Under the pieces are notes generated by a model, which was not told where the DNA came from, did no database searches, and worked only from the letters and a program-made list of their open reading frames with translations. From Promerops cafer (Eukaryota; Chordata; Aves; Passeriformes; Nectariniidae), in the NCBI GenBank assembly GCA_013398275.1, contig VZSE01014926.1, forward strand, positions 62,001-126,000: a stretch of 64,000 nucleotides of DNA, given 5' to 3'. This document shows positions 48,626 through 60,045 of the stretch, one piece after another. A program made the translations under genes and the position numbers. Within the stretch, counting starts at the first letter, position 1; every line of letters begins with the position of its first letter.

Positions 48626-50065
48626 TTAATTTAAATGGAAAGTGCTTTGTAGTTCAAAGATCAAAATGATATTTGAAGATAGAATATTGGGAGTTTTACA
48701 ATATGTCTGCATTGCATATGGTTTCACTTGGAATAACAGTATGTCATCTACATTGTAAAGATATTTTAGAATCATAAATTCATATGCTGCACCAAAATTA
48801 AGTCTAGCTTTGACTATCTAGGAGTGTAATGGTTTGACTTATGAATTTTTTAATCTTTAAAAAATCTACTGCAATCAAAAAATGTCCAAATAATACTGAA
48901 AAGCAGGTTATGGTTTGGGGTACATGAAAGTCAATATACAAAACCACATCATCTAAGATTAATCACGACAGTTCTGTTGCCTTTCTGCAGCTTTAAAGCT
49001 TCTCTGTTACTGTTCCCTGTTACTATTCTTCAACTCTAGAAAATTAAAATAAAATTAGATTTAGTTAATTCAAATACTCTTTACTTCAAACATCCCTTGG
49101 TAGGTGGCTGTGATTTATTGACTCCTTTGCAAAGGTCAGAAGCCCACATTAGTTCCTTGCAGACACCAAGAGCTCAGTTGCTGGGAGTTGTTCTATACTG
49201 TCAGCAGCTTGAGCTTCTTCCTGACTCTCCTGAGTGGCAGCTCCTAGCCCCATGCTGGCAGGAGTGAGAGAAGAGTGTTGCATGTTTCGAGAAGAGTGTT
49301 GCATATTTCTTCTAAGCTTATTTATGCTAATGCACAGGTTATGGTTTCTTTCCTTCCCCCCAACACACATTTGCAAATGCACATTCCCCACAGTCTTCTC
49401 ACTTTCCTCCAACACTTATTGACGAAACAGGCTCACAGTGCTGTGGAGGATTGAGTGAAACATCAAAAATCTGATTTTGAGAAACCTGCTTTAACCTCAT
49501 ATTGGTGTGTTTCTGTGATAGAAGAAAACAGAATCAAACCCTACCAATATTTTGTGGGTTTTTTTAAAAGGGCCAGGACTTTGGCATCATTTATACTTGT
49601 TGGAATTTAAGGGGCAATTGGCATAACCTACTTAAACATTCTGACAATTGGCTTTGTACTTATGGGATAGTTAACAGCTACGTAAGATGGAGAGAAATAC
49701 TCTTGCTGACCTAACTTCTCAATAGATCAGATCATTGCCTGGCTTTGGTACATGCTGGGTAGATCCAGAGGAAGGTAGTTTGCTTCCAGAAAAGCAGTTA
49801 ACTTTTAGGGTTGTAACTATACTTCACAGTGAAGAACTTATTGTAATACGTGTATTCTTTTTCTTTCTAATTGCATTGATCAGGAATAATGATTTGTAAA
49901 GATGAAGATAAAAATTAATCCTTGTAAATGATCAGTCTGGACCCAGCAAGGCATCAAATGTACAAGATCTAAAGATATATTATTTCAGGAGTATTATTCC
50001 ATGTTTTTAATTTACAATAATTTAGAAGAAGTCTGTGGTGCATGGTTTGTTTAAGTAGAAGCTAA
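48626..50065. other. Non-coding DNA
   Basis: AT-rich. No gene recognised. Contains the 21-bp tandem pair at 49269-49310. Confidence 0.5.
49269..49310. repeat. Two-copy 21-bp tandem repeat
   Basis: agaagagtgttgcat followed by gtttcg, then the same 15 bases followed by atttct. Two adjacent units of 21 bases. Confidence 0.85.
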
Positions 50066-50070
50066 AACGT
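50066..50070. repeat. Target-site duplication, left (aacgt)
   Basis: aacgt immediately before the TG of the LTR. The same five bases follow its terminal CA at 51466-51470. Confidence 0.85.
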
Positions 50071-50820
50071 TGTCTCCGTTTGGGAGGAAGTGAGTTTTTT
50101 GGGAAGTTTTAGTTAAACCAATCAGTGGTCAGATTCGAATATTGACACCTGGTGTGACCACTGAAGACGTGAGTCACCTCTGAAGACACATGGGGTTAAA
50201 AGCAGAGATTTCCCAGAGTTCGCTCTCTTTCCCCCCTGGTAGCCCAGGGAGCGGCACCGTCTCTGCCCCGCCCGGCCACATGGCTGGGTGGGGAAGGGGA
50301 GCCATGGAGGCCCAGGCTGAGGTAGGCCGGAGCCCCGGAGAGAGAGAGAAGGTGGAAGGGAATGGAACCGGGCCAGCTCCTGCAGGACCGAGGGGTGGAG
50401 AAAACACCGAGGTATCTTTTGTTCCCCCCAACCCCAACCCCAGAAGAGAGAGCGAGCGAGCCTGTGCCGGCAGAGGAGGCGGCAGGGGGGTGATGCCCAG
50501 CATGTGGGAGTGCCACCGTGAGATCTCAGTGCCCTGAGGGCAGCGGAGCTCGGACTTTTAACCCTTTCCTGGGTGAAGGAAACTTTGTGAAACATTAGTC
50601 CTCCTGGCTGGTGGTTGGAGAGAGAAGAGAGACAGTCTGGGACCTGAGATGTTAAGAAGATGTGGAAAAGCTGAAGTGGGAGGAGATGATGGAGTGGCTT
50701 TTTTAGCTGGACTTTTCTTGTATAGCCATAGACTGAACCAAGCTACCTGTAATACATGAGACTGCATTTGGGTGGATGCTATAGCCTGAGCCAAGAGACT
50801 GACCTGCTGTAATGATATTA

Positions 50821-50826
50821 TATAAA
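50821..50826 (+). promoter_or_regulatory. TATA box in solo LTR
   Basis: TATAAA inside 'gatattatataaagg', about 500 bases before the AATAAA. Plausible U3 core promoter by position. Confidence 0.4.
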
Positions 50827-51327
50827 GGAGTGAACAGAGGAAGATGAAGAGGGCGTGGTGGTGCCTTCCATCTTCAGGGAGAAGAGCTCTGTTCTTGAGA
50901 AAACCCTCGGCCCCAGGGGATGAGAAAATGGGGGGGACTGTTGTCCCAAAAATGAGACACGGTTGTTTTTTGGCACTTGGCAAAGCATCCTTGAAGAACC
51001 CTGAGCAGTTTCGGTCCATGGACGGTGGTGAGAGCACTGTACATGGAAGGAGCATGTCACGATGGCAGAGTTTCTCCGGGCGGTGCCATGTGTGACAAAG
51101 AAACATGGGGAGTTTCAACCCTGTTTCGTGGTGAGGACTGTGGTACAAGAGAGACTCCTCTCTCCCCTGATGGACTGAGAATTGATTACTTGAGTGTTGG
51201 TAACTTGATCAGAACTCCAAGATTTTTGTCTCACTGTGCTTTGGTGAATTTGGGTGGGAGGACGAGGAATGTTTTAAAAGGTGTTCATTCTGTTTTCCTA
51301 TGTATTTCTGATTTTGGTTTGTAGTTT

Positions 51328-51333
51328 AATAAA
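51328..51333 (+). promoter_or_regulatory. AATAAA poly(A) signal in solo LTR
   Basis: AATAAA about 130 bases before the LTR end, followed by a T-rich and TG-containing stretch. A good fit to an LTR polyadenylation signal. Confidence 0.6.
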
Positions 51334-51465
51334 GCTTGTTATTTTTCTCTTTTTTTTAAGTTTAAGCCTGCTCTGCTCTATTTCTGGTCACATCTCACAG
51401 CAGTTAGTTAAAGAAAGTACATTTTCATGGGGGCACTGGCATTGGGCCAGCACCAAACCATGACA

Positions 51466-51470
51466 AACGT
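51466..51470. repeat. Target-site duplication, right (aacgt)
   Basis: Exact match to 50066-50070. Confidence 0.85.
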
Positions 51471-52959
51471 TTAGCATGACACAACAGATTTAACAAAAAC
51501 AGCAGTAACCAAAAAATTATTACACCTTCAGCTGATTCTCTCATAGCCCATGATGTTTAAATGCTGATTAACATAAGCATCCATTTTGCACACAGATATT
51601 TTCGCTTCTTATATGAACAGTGCTCTCAGTCCATCATGCCCTGTATTCTTCAACATAGTGTCCAAATGACAAGGTGTAACCACTATTATTGTCATCTATT
51701 TCTGAGGAAGTGTTTTTATAAAGTTTGTATGTAGACTCATATATGTACATATACACTCATGGACATAAAACCAGAAGCTGCTTTGAAGCTAAGAGTGGTT
51801 GTGGCTGGTATAAACCCATTCTTGTTTCCTGATGTGAAGGAAAGGCCTGAAAGTAATGTATCTGAGCTAGAAATTTTTAGATGTGCTGTATTTTAGCACC
51901 AAAGCTCTCAAGTGTATTTACACTTACGCCAGTGCATAAAATGCTGTGAAAAAATTGTGTCAATTCCCAGTAAATGCTGTGAATGTCACTCAGGTATAGT
52001 TAGGAATTTGTGCTAGAATCTTGTCTTAATAACATTTTGCATTAAGAATTTAAAATTCCCCTTCTTATGACATCAAAGGCCATTCATTAAGACACATTCT
52101 TGGTTGAAGTTTTATTATATTCAAAGATTTCATGCCTTCAGCGAAATACAGGACATACCCATTGGTTCCACTTTATTGTGACAGTGGAAATCATCTAATG
52201 AGAAGTTTAGTATGTGTGTCCTACATATGCCTTCTCTCATTTGTATTGCTTGTGTGGAAATATATTTTCAGCTGATACTCTCTCAATGTCTGTACATTAA
52301 AAAAAAATATTTTCTTTTATTTGAATTAAGATGCTTCAATTGGTTAACTTTGTCTAGGCTTAATGTACTCTTTGTGACAATGAAGCATTTATGAAAAGTG
52401 ACATCTAACTGAGGTGTTTACTGTATCTTGCCCATAAATCACATCTTCAGGTTTCTTACCAAAGTGACCCTGAGTTATAACTTTTTTAACCTATTGCCAT
52501 TGCTATTCCAGACATTTTGATATTTGACATAGGAAATGCTATCATGACTGTCAATGCTGTCATGGCTGCATTTTTTTTTTTTTTAATGTAAGAAAAGTTA
52601 ATCTTCTGGAAAAACTGAGCAGCTTATAGGAAAATGAGAAGAAAATATACAAATGGTTTAATCTATTTTATTTTTTTCATTAAACATCTTTGAGATACAG
52701 CTTTTCCTAGTAGTCTACTGCCTCCATTTATCAAAGTAATATTTTTTCCATTGTATATATATATATATATAAAGAAGTAGTATACGGCCAGGAGGGTAAA
52801 GGAGAAGACTCCAGAAAACAGGCAGCTCCTAAGAAGAGTACAGGAATGTTTTTCAGTTATCTGTGTCAGAGCCTTGTTTACATTGATAACCCCTACAATG
52901 TCCTCCACACACGGAGGGTGTGACTACCTAAACGTAAGGTCATCTCTGATACCGTGAAG
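51471..52959. other. AT-rich non-coding DNA
   Basis: No gene recognised. A poly(T) tract lies at 52570-52584 and a (TA)n microsatellite at 52752-52770. Confidence 0.5.
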
Positions 52960-53106
52960 CTTGTTAATTTTGGAAGAGGCTTCTTTCAGAACACTGGGGT
53001 TGTGAGACAGAGCTGTGTGATAAGCCTTCCCTGGGGCTTGCTTTGAGCCTTGCCTGGTGTCCGTGCCCCAGCCAGCAGCCAGCCACTGTCTGGCTGTGCA
53101 CCAGAC
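52960..53106. other. G+C-rich pocket, left of gap
   Basis: Composition rises sharply compared with the AT-rich surroundings ('cttccctggggcttgc', 'tgtccgtgccccagccagcagcc'). Unclassified. It could be part of a G+C-rich repeat or minisatellite that defeated assembly. Confidence 0.5.
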
Positions 53107-53832
53107 NNNNNNNNNNNNNNNNNNNNNNNNNNNNNNNNNNNNNNNNNNNNNNNNNNNNNNNNNNNNNNNNNNNNNNNNNNNNNNNNNNNNNNNNNNNNNN
53201 NNNNNNNNNNNNNNNNNNNNNNNNNNNNNNNNNNNNNNNNNNNNNNNNNNNNNNNNNNNNNNNNNNNNNNNNNNNNNNNNNNNNNNNNNNNNNNNNNNNN
53301 NNNNNNNNNNNNNNNNNNNNNNNNNNNNNNNNNNNNNNNNNNNNNNNNNNNNNNNNNNNNNNNNNNNNNNNNNNNNNNNNNNNNNNNNNNNNNNNNNNNN
53401 NNNNNNNNNNNNNNNNNNNNNNNNNNNNNNNNNNNNNNNNNNNNNNNNNNNNNNNNNNNNNNNNNNNNNNNNNNNNNNNNNNNNNNNNNNNNNNNNNNNN
53501 NNNNNNNNNNNNNNNNNNNNNNNNNNNNNNNNNNNNNNNNNNNNNNNNNNNNNNNNNNNNNNNNNNNNNNNNNNNNNNNNNNNNNNNNNNNNNNNNNNNN
53601 NNNNNNNNNNNNNNNNNNNNNNNNNNNNNNNNNNNNNNNNNNNNNNNNNNNNNNNNNNNNNNNNNNNNNNNNNNNNNNNNNNNNNNNNNNNNNNNNNNNN
53701 NNNNNNNNNNNNNNNNNNNNNNNNNNNNNNNNNNNNNNNNNNNNNNNNNNNNNNNNNNNNNNNNNNNNNNNNNNNNNNNNNNNNNNNNNNNNNNNNNNNN
53801 NNNNNNNNCCACTGTCTGGCTGTGCACCAGAC
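53083..53832. repeat. 24-bp exact repeat flanking the N gap
   Basis: 53083-53106 and 53809-53832 are the same 24 bases (start ccactgtctg, end gtgcaccagac), touching the gap on both sides. Confidence 0.95.
53107..53808. other. Assembly gap, 702 N
   Basis: An uninterrupted run of N. Any long reading frame crossing it is meaningless. Confidence 0.99.
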
Positions 53833-53935
53833 CCCCTTGGACCCATCCGGTGGCTGCAGTCTGGTCTGGCCCTGCATGCTGTGGGGTGGGGCAGCCTCTG
53901 TGTTGAGGCAGGGAGCTGAGACTGTGCTCCCATTT
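53833..53935. other. G+C-rich pocket, right of gap
   Basis: Continues the G+C-rich composition ('ggtctggccctgcatgctg', 'ggggtggggcagcctctg') and returns to AT-rich DNA by about 53940. Confidence 0.5.
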
Positions 53936-56900
53936 CCAGTGCAGCACTCAAAGACAAAATTATGGATGAAAATCCTTAGTCTGGCTGAAAAAAAACCTAG
54001 AAAAATACTGCTTAGAGAGAAGAATTTTGAATGGTTATATACTGAAAACCGCATCAAAGGTATAGAAGTCATTACAGGCAAATGTAATTGATGAAAAAAA
54101 TAATTCTTTGTTCTCTCTGGCATTGATTGATACTGTTTTCTAACATGAGACAGCAACTGAACATCCATATTTGAAACAATTAATGCCCCAGTTGTTCCTC
54201 AGGATCTGATTTGTCTTCTTATCTGTCCTTCTTCCAATCTGTGATCTGTGTTGCTTATAAATCACTAACAAACCCATGTCTGTCAAAACAAGCTGGCTTA
54301 GCCTAAAAATTTGAAATAGTAGATCTTCTCTAATTAAGTCAATTTTGATGGAAATAGCTCAACAAACACTCACACAAACAGCTGATCTGGCTCATCAGAG
54401 TCTGTTATTTTGTCTCCAAAATGAAATTCTTTAACAGAGTTAGCTTTTTACCCAAGTGGCCAATGCAAATTTGATAGAGAAATCCAGTGGAAAAAGAAAG
54501 TACAGAAAGTGAATAGGAATACTTAAGGAGAGGGAACAGAGAAATTTGTATGCTACAAATAATGAGCTGGAAACAATGTGGGTGTATTCAGGAACCACAT
54601 TCAATAAATATCATTGTTTTATAGTGCTGTAATCATCCTCTCTTGAAAACACAAAAACCCTTGATGGGTTGTGACTACTCAAGGGTACAGGAAAGACATG
54701 CTGAAATTTAAAAGAACAGATTTTAAGTCTATGAGAAAATACTCTTTAAAAAAGGCTAAAAGTCAAAGCAGAAAATCTTAGACATAGCATATATAGCCTG
54801 CAGGCTATTTCTGGACACCCTTCTCAGGAAATGAATCATTTGCATACTAGGGAGAAGAATATCTTGAAATAAAATAGTGATACTAAAGCTTCCATGACTT
54901 AGAGAAAGACAGCAAATGTATTGTGAGACAGAAAACCCCCAACCACTTGAGAAGTGTTATTTTCTTGAAGGAACTGGAAGGCATATTATACAAACTAACA
55001 CTGAATTATTAAATACTATAATAAAATACATTGAAAAGAATAATCTGAATTTCAAGATTAATCAGAAATTTTATGCGTTGATGAATTCTAAAATTATCTA
55101 TGTTGTTATAAAATCAATTTGTCTCATTTTCTTCTGTGCCACCCTTCTGCCTCAATATATTTCCTTTTCTTTTTTTTCTCTTAAAAATACTGCAAATATC
55201 TACAAATCATGGAAAACTCATTTGAAGTTAGTAATAATTTTTTTTTTTAAATTTAAATTTCAATAAGAAACAGGGAAACATTTAAAGTAATTTGAAGTGA
55301 CTACACAAAAGTGTTGCTGTCATCTTTTAAGTCAAAACTGCAGTATATCTTCACTACCTCTATGAAATACTGGTCATGTTTTGTACTTTATTGGTTGTAT
55401 GAAGACTTGGCACCATGAAGACTTTGCTATGATAGATAAATTAATATCAGAAAATAAATAAAAGAGCTAGTTAAATCAGACTATGAACATTGAAAAAAAT
55501 TATCATAGGTTGCAGTTGTATTTCTATACTTAAACTTTATTTCTAAAAGAAATGAAAGCACCCTGATGAAATCCACAAGTTTCTGCTGTGTTCCTTCTGT
55601 CTTTAGTAGAAATCAATTAAGCACAGAAGCTGAATACACTTTCACAGAGAGAAACATGGTGAGATATTGCTGAAGGGAAAAGTTTTTCAGTAGTGAACTC
55701 CCTTGCCATGTGAGACTTTTTTTAGACATATATAGGATTTAATGCTTTTAAAAACTACTTATATTGCAAAACATTCATGAAATCTTCATCATTTTTTCTA
55801 TATACAGCAATATCACACCAAAAAAATGCTTTCTTTGAAACAAGAAAAACGGTAATATTATGTTTCGTGGAAGTATGTTAAGTGGAAGAATATTTTACTA
55901 TGATTCACAAAATTAAAGGGTCTTGATATCTCATAAAGTTCAAAATCTACAAATTTGATACAAATAAAAGCAGTACATCTTTTTAGTCAGGATAGAGTAA
56001 TACAACTCTAAGTATAGAGTAACACAGTCTGAGGAAGTAATTTATCTCTGTCAGATATCTACATCAGGATTAAATGAATTGCAGTCCTGAAGTGCCTGTT
56101 TCTCTTTATTGCCAATAAATAGACTTTAGACCACTAACTAGAACAGAGCACATGAAAAGCCCATTTCTCTCTATTGATTTTAAAGAGGGCCTACATGACT
56201 GTTTTCTTTAATAATTTCAAATTTAAATTATTGAAAACAAGGAATTAATAGTGAAGCTGAGTCAGTATTCATTCCAGTAGATTGGAGTTAAAAAATCCTT
56301 TGGGAAAAAATCCTAAGAGCAATTCCTGGAATACACCTAGTCAGTTATGCAAATCAGTGTGAAATGGGAACTTCTTTGGAATTTCCTTCTTTTTCTTTCA
56401 TGAAGCCTGAAATGATCTGTTTTACTTAATTGCTGTCTTAGCAGATAGGAGTTCAAGCCACAAAGAATTCTTCGAGACTGATTAATAGAATTTCAGCTCT
56501 GTAATTATTCTCCATGCTAAAGTCTGTTCTCAGTAAAAAGATATGAAAAACACCCCAACCAAAATTTATTAGGTTTTTTAAGTAAATATGTTTAACAAAG
56601 GAAGAGTCAAAGAGAAACAATGACAGTCAAAGAAGAGAAGGCCCAAAGAATCCTCCTTTGTGGAAACTTCCATAAGTTGTGCGGACACTTCCTGAATTGT
56701 CTGCACAGAGCAGGCAGAACAGGAACCTCTTCTTATTAATGCCTTAGGGTGCTAAAGTAATGTAAGAAGAACAATGAAGAACACACCACATCTTTTACCT
56801 TTGTTTTTCTCACTGATGTAATCTGTCTTTTTCCTTCTCATTTTCAATTTGAAGGTAAAAGTCTGCTATTAAATGACACCTTCTGATCTGCAACATAGAA

Positions 56901-58107
56901 GCCCAGAGGGACTTATTCTCTCAAGCTTGCTGGTGATATAAACAGCATGTTGCAGCTCATATATTTTTCCAATTCAAAAGTGCCGGAACACCTAGTTCTC
57001 AGATGAATTGCAAGCTGATGTATAAGAGTGGATATTTTCACCCAGCTCATATGCCTTCTTTCATCACATTTCATACAGGGATGAAAAAATTCCATCTATG
57101 TCTTTTTTTAGGATATGCCCACAATATATTCTACAACAATTCCTTTCAACGTGTTAATAATGTGTTTCATAACGTAACGCTCTTCGGCAAAGTGTATACA
57201 CAGTGTACTTTTGTATTGGCTGTTTCCACATGGCAAATTTAAATAATTTCAAGGACTGCTCAGCAGATAAATGGCCATGTCTGATAACCTCAAAATCTAC
57301 AAGAAAATTAAACTCGTCAACTGAAAGAAACTGAATTAGCTCTGCTACATTTTGATACTGCACTTGGTCTTGTTCAATTGAATTGAATTTAACAGAAATG
57401 ATCCCATAATTTTACTACCTCCTGTTCACTCTTTTACCTCTCCCCATAAAACTACAGCTCACAGGAGGTAGGTAATTTTTATATGTAAACACACATCCCC
57501 CTCCTCCCACTTCTAATTTCATTGTACCTTGAAAAATCATTGAAAATACACAGCATTTATTATAATATTTTTTGTTCTTATAAGGTGAATTACATAGTCA
57601 AGGAATTTAAAAAATACCTATTTTAGTATAGGATACGAAGTGCAGGAAGCAAATTGTTAAAAGTGAGACTTTGAGTCCAGAAGCAACTGCCTATCTATAC
57701 TCTTCTCTGTGTGGGGAGTGGGAAGGCAATGGGCAAAACCTTGATTGCCACTGTCATCCTTCGGAGTTGCTTTATAACATCTGTGTTAATACTCAGTTGA
57801 AGAACAGCAATTTATTGGTGGAATGTACCATAGTGGTAGAGCAATCCATTTCTGCTTCCTGAGAATGATGAGGAAAGAAAGTAAAGTAGTTTAAAAGATG
57901 TGCCTGTTTATTGTGACTCCTGGGAGAAACACTACTCTGATGCAGTTTCTGAGCAAATTCTTGCTCAAGTTTTTACATAACCCAGAAATTTGACCAGAAA
58001 GCCCTACTGAACAACTTTAAATAAAAAAGCATGGAAGTTCCCAGGTGCTGCTGAATTCTTTTAGTACAATATATTTATTCTTTGCTAAAATTCTGAAAAA
58101 ATATCAT
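53936..58107. other. AT-rich non-coding DNA
   Basis: About 4.2 kb without a recognised gene or mobile element. The longest frame (54916-55266, plus, 116 codons) is rich in Ile, Asn, Lys and Phe as expected from AT-rich DNA, and matches nothing known to me. Confidence 0.5.
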
Positions 58108-58375
58108 CAAATCATAGAGTTGCGGAATATGCTGAGTTGGAAGGGACCAACAAGGATCATTGAATCCAACACCTGTCCCTGCACAGCACCATCCCCAAGA
58201 GTCACACTGTGAGCCTGAGAGTACTATCAGTGCCCAACCCTGATATTCAACATAAAACTCCCCCAACTCAGCTTCGTGCTGTTCCCTCCAGTCCTGTCAC
58301 GAGTTACAAGAGTAAAGAGGTTGGTACCTGCCCCTCCACTTCCCCTTGGGAGAATGTTGAAGGCTGTGTATCATA
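58108..58375 (-). mobile_element. CR1 LINE 3'-end fragment
   Basis: Reversed terminal octamer 'aatcatagagt', then 'gagttggaagggaccaacaaggatcattgaatccaac' in CR1 order, 'tgcacagcaccatccccaagagtcacac', 'gtgctgttccctccagtcctgtc' and 'ccccttgggagaatgttg'. The same subfamily as the next fragment. 5'-truncated and diverged. Confidence 0.88.
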
Positions 58376-58789
58376 CTGTCACAAGTGAAAAAATTTGATC
58401 TACATATTTCCTGGGGTTATTTTAGCTTGTTTTAAAAATAGTAAGATGTTCAATTTCAGTTGAAAGACAACTGCTGTGAAATAAGAAAATATAGGTATGT
58501 TAAATAAAAGTGGTAATGTTCTAAGATTTTGTGATTTACTGGTGAATTTTTGCTCATCACAGTTCATCTCTTGTCAGTAAAAACAATACAGACACATAAA
58601 GATAATGGCAGACATTACATTTTAAAGCACTATCGAAAATAATCAGTGCAGAGATTATTTCATTCCTTTAAACTATTGTCTTACTCTCTTTTAGAGATGA
58701 GTTCTCACTTCCTTGTGTACAGGAAATTCTTTTGTTTCTGCTTTGCAATTTTTTTTTTTTTTGCTCCTGTAGAAGAGAGCTCTTAAGAT
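58376..58789. other. AT-rich spacer between CR1 fragments
   Basis: No features beyond a poly(T) run at about 58748-58762. Confidence 0.5.
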
Positions 58790-59625
58790 CATAAAATCAT
58801 AGAATATTCTGTGCTGGAAGGGGCCTACAAGGATTACTGAAGTCTAGCTGCTGGCTCTGCACATGACCACCCCAAGAAACACACATTGTGCCTGAGAGCA
58901 TTGCACAAAAACTCCTTGAACTGTCTCAGGTTGGAGCTGTGGCCACTCCTGGGGAGGCCGTTCCAGTGCCCAATCACATTTTGAGTGCAGAACTTTATCC
59001 TAACATCCAACCTAAAACTCCATTGACACTGTCTCATGCCATTCCCTTCAGTCCTATAAGAGAAGAGACCAGCACAGGCCCCTCTTCTTCCCTTCATGAG
59101 GAAACTGTGCACTGTGATGAGGATTGCCCTCAGTCTCCTCTTTAGGCTGAACTAGTCAAGGGATATCAGCTCTTTGTATGGCTCCCCCTACAGATTTCAT
59201 CACCTTCATAGCCCTTTTCTGGACATTTTCAAATAGCTTTACATCATTATTTTATTGTGGTGCCCAAACCAGCCCCCAGCACTCGAGGTGAGGCTGCCCC
59301 AGCTCAGAGCAGAGCAGGACAATCCCCTCCCTTGCCCAGCTGGCCATGCTGTGCCTGATGCCCCCCAGGACAGGGTTGGCCCTCCTGGCTGCCAGGGCAC
59401 TGCTGACTCATGTTCAACTTGCCATGGACCAGGATCCCAATGTCCCATTTTGCAGGGCTGCTCTTCAGCCTCTCATTCTTCAGTCTGTCCATACATTCAG
59501 GATTTTCCCATCCCAGGTGCAGAATCTGGTTCTCGTTTTTGTTAAACTTCATACAATTAGTGATTGTCCAGCGCCCTTGTTTGTTTAGTTCTCTCTGCAA
59601 TGCCTTTCTGAAGATAAGGAATAAT
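58790..59625 (-). mobile_element. CR1 LINE 3' third
   Basis: Minus-strand CR1 of about 835 bp reaching from the reversed 3' octamers (58790) into ORF2. From the far end the minus strand encodes MQRELNKQGRWTITNCMKFN, ILHLGWENP, SPAKWDIGILVHGKLNMSQQ, then after frame changes the C-terminal blocks (FRLDVRIKFCTQNVIGHWN). All follow the RT catalytic box. Several frameshifts. The same subfamily as 58108-58375 and the plus-strand fragment at 23485-23856. Confidence 0.9.
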
Positions 59626-59952
59626 CAGTCTAATCAGTCACAAATAAAATCAGGATGGAAAAAGTAAAGCTAGTAACATGATAAAAGTCAATACTAAATT
59701 TCATTCCCATTGCAAAGAATGAACAACAATCTGCTGAAAATACTGAAGGAAAAGCCTTTTATTTTGATGATGTTCCTTGGGTCTGTCCAAAACTGAATTA
59801 ATACCAAGTATCACAGTATAGTCTGACCTCAAAAAGATTTATTCTTGAAGTCTAGAAAGGAAACTTACATAAGCTGTAAAGCATTTTCATCACGGTCATG
59901 CATAATGCAAGTTAAAATGTTGGCCAATCAGTGAGTATTCACTGATCTTATT
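59626..59952. other. Non-coding DNA
   Basis: No gene recognised. A short 8-bp perfect inverted repeat (atcagtga/tcactgat, loop gtat) lies at 59927-59946. Confidence 0.5.
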
Positions 59953-60045
59953 CATAGAATCATTAAGGTTGGGAAAGACCTCCAAGATTATCTGTTCCAA
60001 TCTTTGACTGAACACCACCTTGTCAATAAAACCAGATTACTATGT
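59953..60045 (-). mobile_element. CR1 LINE 3'-terminal fragment
   Basis: 'catagaatcattaaggttgggaaagacctccaagat', then 'ccaatctttgactgaacaccaccttgtcaa': a reversed CR1 end of the subfamily also seen at 43995 ('cccttgactgatcaccacctggtcaa'). About 90 bp. Confidence 0.8.

Larger units (their letters stand above)
50071..51465 (+). mobile_element. Complete solo LTR of an ERVL-type endogenous retrovirus
   Basis: 1395 bp starting TGTCTCCGTTTGGG and ending ...CACCAAACCATGACA, flanked by exact 5-bp duplications (aacgt). TG...CA ends and 5-bp target duplication fit the ERVL class. It has a G+C-rich first third (50200-50530), a TATA box near 50821, and late 'tttggtttgtagtttaataaagcttgttat'-type sequence with an AATAAA. 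A U5-like end follows: 'tctggtcacatctcacagc', 'catgggggcactggcat'. The style matches a passerine LTR I recognise, but I give no family name. No gag, pol or env sequence is present, so it arose by recombination between the two LTRs of a provirus. Frames of 100-196 codons inside it are composition artefacts. Confidence 0.93.

Noticed and set aside
50122..51148. Frames of 100-196 codons on both strands
   Set aside because: Composition artefacts within a solo LTR. No retroviral or host protein motif seen.
52924..54168. Very long reading frames (287-414 codons) on both strands
   Set aside because: They exist only because 702 N residues contain no stop codons. The real sequence on either side contributes short segments with no family similarity.
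54916..55266. 116-codon plus-strand frame
   Set aside because: Amino-acid make-up follows the AT-rich base composition. No recognisable domain, and a low-complexity T run near the end.
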